Shown here piece by piece: positions 32,062 through 41,978 of a DNA stretch of 64,000 nt. The notes beneath the pieces were generated by a model that saw only the letters and a list, made by a program, of their open reading frames with translations, ran no database searches and was not told the origin of the DNA. Both the position numbers and the translations under genes were made by a program. Source of the stretch: Lunularia cruciata (lineage: Eukaryota; Streptophyta; Marchantiopsida; Lunulariales; Lunulariaceae); contig OX419755.1 in assembly GCA_948567375.1 (NCBI GenBank), forward strand, positions 46,195,001 through 46,259,000, given 5' to 3'. Positions within the stretch are counted from its first letter, which is position 1. Every line of letters begins with the position of its first letter.

Positions 32062-33471
32062 ATGCTAGAGGGAGATGTGTGGGGCATAAAGAAGTGGTTG
32101 CTAGATTTTATCGATTCCAAGAAGAGGATTGGGTGGCCCTTCAAGAGGAGTTTGTTAGGGCTACATGTTTTGGGAGGCAAGTTTCACCACATGATACCAC
32201 AGAGTCCACTCTATTACGGTGATGTAGGACATTGGGTCAGGCGGGAGGGTTTAGTAGAGCAGCATAAGCGTTACATCTTTTGTTTATGGTGAGTCCTATT
32301 GATGAGACTATCTCTTCCCTATGCTCACTACATCCTATAGCAGTAGAGGGACTGCCACTAGAGGCCTTAGATTATCAGCCTGAGCAGCCTTTATATCTTG
32401 ATAGGTTACTTTTTGCACAAGCATTTTGCACTACCCCTTGCCTTTCCTCAAGAGGCTTGTTAGGGATGGTTTATAAGCACCTTAGAAATTTCTTTCAAGC
32501 AAATGATCCTTTTAGTGGTTTTATTGAGTTGCTTCACTTGGCTATAGTAGTAACAAGAGGAGACATTCTTATGTCTATCAGCTGGGTGCTAGATGCTAGT
32601 CAACTTTTTGCAATAGAGAAAGACACTGGGGGCATTAGACCAATTGTTATTGGAGAGATCTTTTTGAATTTGGTGGTTGCACCATTGTCCTTCATTATTA
32701 TTCTCACTTTTGATAGCACCTAAGTCCACATCAGTTTGGAGTAGCTACACTTGGAGGATGTGAGGCTATATCTTTAAGCATTAGTGCACTCCTAGATATC
32801 CGCAAGAGTGGGTCATCCTACAGGTGGATGCTGAGAATGCTTTTAATAACGTCTCACGGGCATCCATCTTTAGAGGGCTTAGGGAGGCTAGTGGATCCTT
32901 GGAAAATCTTATTCTTTTGAGCGGTCTTTTTATGACTCTCTTGCTTCCTTTTACTACCAACACGGTCGTTCATAGGAGGGAGTCAATGAAACAACAAACA
33001 ATGAAACAATGAAATATAAAGCCCGAAAGACCCAAAGAGTCAAAAGGCTAGAAACACAACATCTTGGAGTCAAAAATTAGTACACATCAGGGAGATCCTT
33101 TAGGAGGACCCTTATTTGCCATGGCTCACTTTAGTGTTCTCTTATCTACTACTTTGGCCATGTCAGGTTGTGTATTTCCCTCCTTGGCAGATGATACATA
33201 CATCATGGACCTTGTAGATCAGATTAGGCATACCTTTGACCACTTGACTACCAAGCTATATCTAGTAAGCTTGAAAGTCAAGGAGTCAAAGTGCAAGGCA
33301 TGGTCCACATCAAGTATCTCTCCCCACCTTGAGCTTCTAGAAGGGTGTATCATATCTATAGATGGACTACGTGTTCTTGGAGTGCCAATAGGATCCAAGG
33401 ATTTTGTCACACGCTTCTTATATGTTGCCCTTGCAGATAAGGTTCTCCATTGGACGACCTTCCATTACTAG
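32062..33471 (+). pseudogene. RLE element reverse transcriptase, broken
   Basis: Pieces in several frames: the pre-RT block ending EKDTGGIRPIVIGEI (about 32615-32660); motif A, DAENAFNNVSRASIF at 32824; motif B, STHQGDPLGGPLFAMAHF, from about 33073; motif C, FPSLADDTYIMD (LADD), at about 33178; then KESKCKAWS and GLRVLGVPIGS. The GDPLGG and LADD forms differ from the QGCSLSP and YADD forms of the APE LINE, so this is a distinct RT lineage. A 79-bp insertion splits it between motifs A and B. Confidence 0.75.
32987..33065 (-). mobile_element. 79-bp LINE tail insertion with 8-bp target-site duplication
   Basis: On the minus strand it reads as the LINE 3' end only: a CTAGCCTTTTGACTCTTTGG segment, then CGGGCTTTAT, then ATTTCATTGTTTCATTG and a slightly degenerate tail. 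It is bracketed by the identical octamers GGAGTCAA at 32979-32986 and 33066-33073. This is the clearest target-site duplication in the window, and it shows this LINE integrates with a short duplication next to the octamer tail. Confidence 0.87.
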
Positions 33472-34117
33472 GAGATCCATAGGTGGCATTTGGTATACCC
33501 TCCTCTAGTATTGCTTGTTGACCGCCCTCCCTCATCCGTATAGTTCCTCCCTCCTTGTCCTTCCTATCACTTGTGAGAGCCTTTGATAGGAGGATTGTGA
33601 GAGTCTTTGGTGCTATTATTGGACTAGGGACATTTGAGTGTGTGACAAGGGACTTGGCATGTAGAAAGACAACTTTGCCAATCTCAGGTGGAGGGGTTGG
33701 CTTGCTATCTATGGAGTAGACGGCACCTATAGTGTTTTTGGGTAGTTGTGCTCTCTTAGCACTCCTACTTTCCTCTCATTTTGTGGTTGCTAATAGAGCC
33801 AATTTTGGAGACTTATGTGACAAAGGTGGAGGGAGGATCCTTTTGTCTCCAAATGTTATTGCGGTAGACAAAAAATTGTCTATTCTCACTAGCATGAGAG
33901 GAATTTTTATCTTTTGCTTCACTATTGTTAAATTGGACTAGAGCTTTACAATCTTCCTTGATGGAGCAACAATGTGAGCATACATTACATTCTCTCTTAG
34001 TTGACTTGTACATTCCTCAAGCTACTAGAGCACATCTTTGCTCTTGCTCTGGCAAGGATGTAGGCTCTTGGATCCTAGCTTAGGACATACCGACTTGCAC
34101 CATCTACTTTCTTTACA

Positions 34118-34438
34118 ATGATGAGGTTTCACCTAGGTTTGGTCCACCCATCTGCATCTTCATTACTCACTTATGAATGTGGTTCTACACTAGATGTAGT
34201 AGCGGTCCATATGACACGGTATCTTTTTGGAGGACAGAAAATAGCTACCCATGATGCTATTAGGGATATAGTGTTTGATATGGCAAGAGAGAGTTCATAC
34301 TTGGCTTGGAGAGAGCGTTCGTATGCTTTGCAGACGACATGTGTCAAGGCAGACTTATACTTGGTCCGAGATGATCATGTGACCGTAGTCGATGTCGTGG
34401 TTATGGACCCTATGTGGGATATAGTTTTGGAGGGGTGA
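34118..34438 (+). pseudogene. Restriction-like endonuclease domain of the RLE element
   Basis: The frame FHLGLVHPSASSLLTYECGSTLDVV … GGQKIATHDAIRDIVFDMAR … KADLYLVRDDHVTVVDVVVMDP matches the C-terminal zinc-knuckle plus nuclease block of plant and algal RLE elements as I remember it. The knuckle has lost two Cys (Tyr at both places, G-to-A changes). The ADLYLV … VVDVVVMDP region corresponds to the acidic catalytic segment. Downstream, to about 34830, further blocks read NLHNSDILDAVEHI-like in other frames. Confidence 0.62.
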
Positions 34439-34850
34439 TTACCCATCTCCCTAGATGGGCAGCGAGTGCACCATCAGGTTGCAAGGTCTCCAAGTATAGA
34501 GGCAGCGAGGTCACCTCTTTGTTCCTCTAGCCTTGGAGTTATATGGGCCGATGGACACAACGCTTGACACATTTGTCAAGGAGTGCACAAGAGCTTATCA
34601 TGTTAGGCACCAAGGGGTACCCCTCTCACTCTCATACTTTGTAACATATTTTAGATAGCGTGTGTCCATTGCTCTACAGAGGGCAGTGGCTGGTGCAATC
34701 CATGAGAGAGCAAACATACTAGGTGATGCTTCTTTGAATGTTCCAGTTGTCTACAGACAGTACAACTTGCATAACTCAGATATCTTAGATGCAGTAGAAC
34801 ATATTTCTCTTATAGACTCTATTGGGGCTTAGTCCTATTTTACCTTTCTC

Positions 34851-35773
34851 ATCTCTCCTTTGTAAGTTTTGATGGGGTCTTCCTATCATTCTTCTCTTTC
34901 TACGCAGTCGCCCTTCTTTTATGAGTTGATCAAGAACCTGATTTTACAAGAATGTTAACTTCTAGACTGCATAGATTTCAAAAATTTCAACCTCAATTTA
35001 TTTTTTTCTGTCATAGTGATAACTTAGCAACAAAAGAATATAACAAATATCAAATTAAGACTCTAGAATCAACTCCGAGACTAATACCAAGGACAGATTC
35101 TAGGTTCGCCTCCAAGCCAACAAGGCATCAGGGTAGTTGGCTATCTCCGAAGAGGTCATCCATATTTAGTTCAGCAAATAGTCTCCCATGGGAACTTCGA
35201 TTTATGGACAATTGTTACTTAGAATTCGTTTTAAGCTGAAATTCTTTCTAGCATGTATAAAACAGAATAAGTGGTGAACGTCGCTACATATATTCGGAGG
35301 AAGAGAATTCAACAAGAGATATTAGGTCTCTTTCGGTATATTTAATGTAGTCGATGAACTTCATCCATTAAGAGGAAGACAATTTGCAATACATAAGTTA
35401 AACCATTTAGAAAATTATCATACCATCCGTAATTTATATTCCGGATAGCATAATTTACACGAGCAAAGTGGAGTTTCAGGATTAGAATTCATCGCAAAGA
35501 CAACAGTGTCGCAGCGTAATCTCTACTGTAGTCAGACGGCTGTGCGCAATTAGCAGTTTACCTCCCTTTAGAAACAGTGGCGTGGTTGGTTGGGGTGGGC
35601 ATTGGCTTGGAGCCCAACCCACCCAGGATCCCTCGTCGAACCAAATCGTTCAAGGTCTATCTTCTGTGAATTCGTAGAGAACAGTCCTGTGACGTATTTC
35701 AACTCAGTGGAAGATTTGATGCAGCAGCAACACCGTCGGTCTGCGCGAATTACAGTAATTCAATTTCGTCAAG
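34851..35773 (+). promoter_or_regulatory. SufC upstream region and 5' UTR
   Basis: Sequence between the RLE element and the SufC start codon. GC content rises after about 35450. A TATA-like TATAAAAC lies at 35256-35263 but is over 500 bases from the ATG, so its role is unclear. An upstream frame from ATG 35590 runs 81 codons in a different frame and overlaps the SufC start, ending at 35835. If the transcript starts before 35590 this overlapping uORF could reduce SufC translation. No transcription start can be fixed from sequence. Confidence 0.4.
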
Positions 35774-38005
35774 ATGGCGACGGCTTCGTGCACTGCCGCA
35801 GCTCTTGCCCCGTCCTTTGCAGTGTTGAAGTCTAATGGCGTGTCGAAGAATGAAGCAGGGGTGCAGCAGCAGAGCATGAGGTCCTTCGATGGACTTTACC
35901 TCAACATCAATGCTGTGGTTCGCTCGACCAACTGTCTTTTTCCCACTTCAGAATTGCATCACAATGTTAGGCGTGGTGGAGCATTTGCTACTCTGGTGAC
36001 TATGGCAGAGGCGCCGGTAGAAACAGAACAGGACAGTGTCAGTGATGTTCTCCTGGAAGTAAGGGGATTATGTGCCGTCGTTGAAGCTACTGGAAAGGAG
36101 ATTTTGCGCGGTGTGGATCTCACGGTTCGCCAAGGAGAGGTATAATCAGCTTGATTTGTTGTCTCCAAAGTTCTTCCGTTTTTCATTGAAACCAGAGATT
36201 TTCATCGTGCTATCAAACCAACATTAATCTCTAAGTCAGCTCGATGCTCAAGGTTGCGGAGTTCTCTTGAGGGGGTGTGCAGGTACATGCAATTATGGGT
36301 AAAAACGGATCAGGGAAGAGTACTCTGTCAAAGGCAAGATCTTCTCATTCTTCCATTTCGTTTTTGTTGCTTACAAAATTCGTTGCAAGTAAATTTTATT
36401 GTCGGGTTAAATTTACTTCATCAATGTACTGATGTGACATGAATCTTGCAGGTATTGGTAGGGCACCCAGACTATCAAGTCACCGCTGGCACAGCCATGT
36501 ACAAGGGAGAAAATCTTTTTGATAAAGAGCCTGAAGAGAGGAGCCACGCTGGCCTTTTTCTGAGTTTCCAATCCCCAGTAGAAATTCCCGGTGTCAGCAA
36601 CATGGACTTCCTACGAATGGCGTGCAATGCTCGGCGTTCATCACTTGGGCTTCCAGAATTCGGTCCACTGGAGGTACCATAGGATCCTTAAATCGTCGTC
36701 TATTAAGACATATTTGTTGTGACATGAGCATCACCTAAGTGCGACTCAGATATGTCCCTTCACATTCTTTCCTTGCTGCAAATATCAGACATGTCTTTGG
36801 AGCTCATATGGCGCTCATTCACGACAGGAAGTAGACTACCTTTTCTTAAGTTCCTCGTGAATGGATAGTGTTGGCCGCTTCTGGGAATGTTTCACTGATA
36901 CTGAATTATATTGTTCATGTGTTGCAGTTCTATGGATTTCTATCCCCGAAGTTGGCTGCACTGAACATGGACCCAAGCTTTCTTGATCGCAATGTGAACG
37001 AGGGTTTCAGTGGCGGTGAAAAGAAGCGTAACGAAATTTTGCAACTAGCGGTGAGCCCTTGTCTACAAACTTTCATATCGTATCATCTCCACTTCCATCT
37101 CTGTTCTGCTGTACCAAAGCAGGAACAGCAAGGCCGTAGACGGGTCACTATCGTTGTAGTACCTGGTATATCAATATTTTTGGCACTTATGATATGCGTC
37201 TTGAAGCATGGGAGGAGATACTGCTGCTCCGGCAGCTTCTATCTACACACAACTGACATGGATCACTTAAAAGTTTGGATGTGGCTAGTAGAATGTTCAA
37301 GCACCAAAGTTTTGACAAATACAGGACTGGAAAAAGAGTAAATATTGCAGAGAGCTAAAGGGTCATGAAAAGAAATGCAGGCAAAGGTTCAAAAGGGTTC
37401 ATTGACTAAAAGGATGGTACTCCGGTGTATACACCATCGGAGGGCATCCTCGGTGCAAACTTAAAGCAGTCGTATTTGTTAAACCTTATTGCAACTCTGT
37501 GTAAATACTGCTGGGTGTACAATTGTTGGTCTGTATGAGTATTTCCTATCAAGAATTGAATGCCTCATGTGAGCTGATTCATCATTCCCATGCTGGTGGA
37601 ACTTATCGTCTGTCATGTTTTGACAGGTTCTAGAGGCTGACATGGCCATATTAGACGAGATAGATTCCGGTCTAGATGTGGACGCCTTGAGGGATGTGGC
37701 CTCAGCAGTCAACGGCTTAAGAAAGTCAGAAAATGCGGTTCTTATGATTACTCACTATCAGAGACTTCTGGACTACATCAAGCCCACTTACGTGCATATT
37801 ATGGTACGCTTCCTTTCAACTGCTTTTGTTCAAACTTTGGTCTTCTGTAGAGGGTGTTTAGAATTCCCTCTGCTCCCATGGACGCACTACTGATTCTCCA
37901 TATGTGGGATGACAGGAAGCTGGACGCATCGTCAAAACTGGGGATAGTTCTCTAGCTCTACAATTAGAGGCAGGAGGATATGAAGCCCTCAAGGATTCGG
38001 CCTGA
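35774..38005 (+). CDS. SUFC: Plastid SufC Fe-S scaffold ATPase (ABCI6/NAP7 family)
   Basis: Intact six-exon gene: 35774-36139, 36283-36333, 36452-36673, 36928-37050, 37627-37803, 37916-38005 (TGA), 342 aa. All exons are multiples of three and every intron is in phase 0. Residues 1-~85 are Ser/Ala-rich and weakly conserved, fitting a chloroplast transit peptide. The ABC ATPase follows: Walker [10 protein letters not shown] (~128-136), Q-loop FQSPVEIPG (Q179), signature FSGGEKKR (~240-247), Walker B MAILDE (D264/E265), D-loop SGLD and H-loop THYQR (H297). [12 protein letters not shown] and NEGFSGGE are typical of SufC. By family it forms the stromal SufBCD complex that builds Fe-S clusters. Intron 2 (36334-36451) starts with GC rather than GT. 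Length agrees with Arabidopsis NAP7 (about 338 aa). It converges on FIP37. Confidence 0.96.
36334..36451 (+). other. GC-AG intron 2 of SufC
   Basis: The exon ends TCAAAG and the intron begins GCAAGA; it ends CTTGCAG before GTATTGGTAGG. Only this boundary gives the conserved …GKSTLSK / VLVGHPDY… join in phase 0, directly after Walker A. GC-AG introns are a known minor class handled by the U2 spliceosome. The five-base match to AGgcaag is strong. Confidence 0.88.
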
Positions 38006-41000
38006 GGTCATTCTGTTTTAAGCGGAATGTTGTAATGTTTATCCAATTCCCAATCAAATTTTTACTCATAAATGAAATATCGTAGCATCTTATATCCTTC
38101 TGTGACCTTTGTGGCGACGAATGGAAGACACCAATATGATTACCGGATACGGTCAAGTGTACCCACCTTTGTACATAGGTCCGTTTCATGGATGTTACAG
38201 CAGTTAAAGGCAATGAAAATTCACGCAGCTGATGGGAACTAGCTAGCTGGGACGGTCACAATTAAGATATGTGATTTCTTCACTTTGGGGATCTTTCTTT
38301 GACTTTTGAAGTACATCTCAACGGACATTTCCGCGAAGATCCCTAGTAGGAAGATTTGCATGTAAACAGGATGCTGACACTTTGGTTAATATTGATGAGA
38401 ACCTTTGTTCCTGCTCTTTGAAGTAGATGGTCTATCCACACTCATTCTGATTTTTGATGTATCAGACATTCTAGCACTCAACTTTCCTAGTCTCACTAGA
38501 GCAGAACACTCCTGATTGCACATCGCAAAACTCAACTCACTCTCTCTTAGCATTCAAAGGTAGTATAGCCAGTTCACTCACGCAGCACAAATAGCCTCCA
38601 ATACTGAGATATCACATAACACTCTTGAGATGATAAGGAGCACAGGGCTTCATGAAATGCAAAGGGGAAATGTTAGAAATCAACCAAGTAGAAGAACTCT
38701 TGATTGGGATTATATAAAAAAGTGTGTTGAAGGGTGTATTACCATTCTGCTCATGTAACGCATACCGCGCACGGAAAACATATGAATAGTATTCATGAAC
38801 ACATATGAATAGCATTCATGAACAAGAACTCGCACATGAACAGGAACTCATGTCAACAATAGCAGCATGAACAGGAACTAACTTGTCTCCTTCTAACAAA
38901 AGTCATTAAAATAAAGATTACTTAATTTAACAAATGTTATATTTTTCAACCATTTGGCATCACTATGGAAACTCAGATGTCCCTCTCCCTCTTAGGGCCG
39001 TTTGCCCATTTCCCTTTCTTCGGAAGATTGTAGAGGATAGTATAATCACATCGGTTTACAACCCAATAACGTGTACCATGAGACAGGGAGCCAATAAGTT
39101 GAATGGCTTGTTGTTGAATGAACGAACGAGAGTCACCTACATTCGTGGCATTTGGTTTTATGATTATGATTTCAGAGGCGATAAAAGCTGACGCCTCAGG
39201 AGCTCAGCACGCTGTAGTTTTAGAGTGTTGTGGCAATAGGTGATCTCTAGAACAGTTAAATCTTCAGTGTGTAATCATCACATCTCACCAACGAACTGCA
39301 GGTTCATAAGTTTAGTCAAGAGGTAACGGAACTCAATGCCTGTCTCCTGCAGACCAGACGACATCGACACCACCCTGCGTCCACATTTCTAGTGGTGCCT
39401 TATTTCTCAATGGGGCTGCTTCATGATGTGGTCAAAACCCACTGGACTTTACAGTATCATGGCAGGGCTTGGTGTATTTGCTTTACAGTGTCTTCTTGTA
39501 AAACAGACAGAGTGCGTCTTATTGAGTATGGAATCCATTTCTACTATCAGTGGTAAGGACAGTGGAGAAGATGTGTACCTCCCTAACTGACCGAAATTAG
39601 TTTCAAGGTGAAGAAGCCGAAGTCTACACTGTGCAGAAGTAAGGTGTTTTGAATACCATTGGTTTGACCGTTCCTCCACTTTGAAAGTCAATTTTTGTCA
39701 AACGAAACAAGTCAGTTTGCTGTAGGCAATCCATGCACCATAACTGGATGCGTGAAGCAGTACGCAAGTTGATTCATATGGTAACTGAACACTCCAACAA
39801 TGAATTATATAACATTTGATCATTCCAAATGAAATCAGCGATATACAAAGAACCAATCTATAAGTCCCACTCGAAGGTAATTGCCTGAGATGCTTACCTA
39901 TTTAACGTGGTCGGTATAAGGAAAGATCCCAAATAGGTCGATGATTGTAGAAGGATACCTATTCTGATGATCCGGTCAAGGACCTTTTGTCAATCTCACA
40001 ACACGTGAAAACATTACCGATTAACAGTAGTGGGGTGAGTTACCCCTAACATTGTTAAGGACAGTACTCGGAACAAAATACTGTTCAGTGAAGGATGCCA
40101 ATGTCTGGAAATATTAATTTCAGGCACTGGCACTTGAACCCAACGTGTAAATAGACATGTAAGGTTCCGTTCATAAAATTGTTACGTTTCGATTGCATCA
40201 AGTGTGTGTGAACTGTGATGAGAAATTATTACACTGATTTCATTCCTGATGACATTACACGTTGGACATAACATCAGAAATACAAGTTCTATTGGATTGC
40301 TTTATCCTTCCACTTGAAGTTCCGTTAGACAAAGGAGCTTAGTTGAGTGGCCAAACACGGAATTTCCTCTCTAATTCTGATTATAATTCAAGTGGCTCTC
40401 GAAATTTCAGAACTTCTATCCCGGTGAATTAAAGAGAGCTGCACAGGTGCTGCTCAGAATCTAGACTTCCAGAGTATCCGCAGCCTTAGCGGCCCCTGGG
40501 TGTTAAGCGTGGAAGCACAACATACTGGTGTAATGTCTAAATTCGTAGTGAGATTGACGTGAACCAGTGAACAGCTTTTAGACGTACTGGTGCTACATTC
40601 AGATTCCTTGAATACCGCTCTACACATGGCAGCCAAAGAGGGTAGTCCATGCAGTACCTCTTCCATCATCTGAGCTAGCACAGATGTCCTCTGTAGACGG
40701 CCTAGATACCGGGATTATTAATCAATTTACTCACTGCGGTGGAAATTTCGACATCTTTTAAGAGATCGCCAAGAAAAGTAGAAAGTAGACATGTTGACAG
40801 TGAACGATAATGCGTAAATTGCAAACGCTTATGCAATTGAACATTCTCAGCGCCGAAAAATAAGCCATCAAAAGGTACCCACTCATGTTCTGAATCTATA
40901 CAAGTGATCATATCATATACAAAGTTTTGCAGTTCAACCGTCATTTCTAATGCTCCTACGTTTCAGCTTATCTTAAGGTTCACCATAACTCCCCTCACCA

Positions 41001-41978
41001 CTTGACAATTCTGGGAGGAGTCTAGACAGCAAAATCTCCAAAGAGAAATAGGAAGCTTGCAGCAAAAGTGAGCGCCGAGCTCCAGCATCCAATCAAGTTT
41101 AGAAACTGGGAAAGTTCGCAGAAGCAACACCCTCCAACTCCAGAAAATTGCTGTTAAACCTTTAGTACTGCGCAGCTGTTACAAACGGAGAAGACTCAGC
41201 AGAGAATTCTCACATCAACCTCGAAGAGAGGGATACCCATGCTTACAGTAAGTATATCTAAAAACTACAAGTAAGACAAGACAGATACATCAAGAATGTC
41301 TCACCTGACTTCAGCCCACCACCACTGATATTGAGAAGCCCACTTGACCAGCTATGACGAGGGAAGACAATCTGTGGTCAACAGGAGGTTTGGACTACAG
41401 ACGGCTTGCCAGCCTAGGCCCTATAACTTCACTGCCATCCCACATTGCTTTCAGATGCATCCTGCAAATTTTTGGATGGATATCCTCATTGGACACATCA
41501 ATCCAGTGGGTATCCCTCGGCGATGATCCGGAAATACCGGGGTTGGTTGAAAATGCTTCTGTGCTGATAAATACGACTCTGTCAAAAGAGCTCTGAACTC
41601 TGTCGTCATCTTCGTCATATGGCAAAAATAACAGAAGGGCTGTACGTCATTGCAGATAAAAGACAAATCGCCATCACAACTCTTCGTGGGGTTGCAATAA
41701 GTGAATGTGGGACATCTTTGAAATGGGAAAAGCTTCTGCTTGGGTCGTCCTTTTTCACTCTCCATTCTCCCGGCATAGTAAGACCGTCCCACATTCTTTA
41801 CCGAGAACTATCAGAGATGGTTAGGAACCCCACCATTGTGAAAGGCTTCGAAGTTGGATATGTGAACCCTTGCTGATAAACTTTACGTGGAAGAGGGCCC
41901 CGCTTCGGACATTCCAACCATCATCCACAGCAATGCTTCCCTGCGGACCGTTTGGCAGAACTTTATTTTACGGTTGGC
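38006..41978. other. Convergent intergenic region, SufC to FIP37
   Basis: Holds the 3' UTRs of both genes and about 3 kb of sequence with mixed composition. Short frames on the minus strand (40454-40681, 40702-40944, 41395-41792) show no family I recognise and no linked splice sites. The part next to 41979 may be FIP37 3' UTR. No tRNA or transposon was seen. Confidence 0.45.
38778..38823 (+). repeat. Two 23-bp direct repeats with palindromic core
   Basis: ACATATGAATAGTATTCATG-AAC (38778-38800) is repeated at 38801-38823 with one change. Each core, ATGAATAgTATTCAT, is a near-perfect palindrome. A looser GAACAGGAACT motif repeats twice more to 38880. Confidence 0.8.

Larger units (their letters stand above)
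31611..34850 (+). mobile_element. RLE-class non-LTR retrotransposon (R2/Utopia-like), decayed
   Basis: A single-ORF type non-LTR element with a restriction-like endonuclease at the C-terminus. Order: N-terminal C2H2 zinc finger (31659-31725), linker, pre-RT region (about 32100-32640), RT (about 32640-33460), then the nuclease (about 34118-34430) and C-terminal tail (to about 34830). It clearly differs from the APE-type LINE at 1-18 kb: no APE domain, its own RT signature, and a terminal PD-(D/E)xK-type domain. Stops and frameshifts are frequent, and a LINE tail (32987-33065) is inserted in the RT. It lies within 1 kb of the SufC gene. Confidence 0.75.

Noticed and set aside
36868-37341. 157-codon frame over SufC exon 4
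   Set aside because: It reads through the splice donor at 37051 into an intron; only 36928-37050 is exon.
37642-37893. Independent small gene at 37642-37893
   Set aside because: It is SufC exon 5 read past its donor; the Walker B motif proves it belongs to the ABC ATPase.
41344-41876. Separate small gene(s) just downstream of FIP37
   Set aside because: Frames are open on both strands with no family match or splice context; more likely FIP37 3' UTR or flank.
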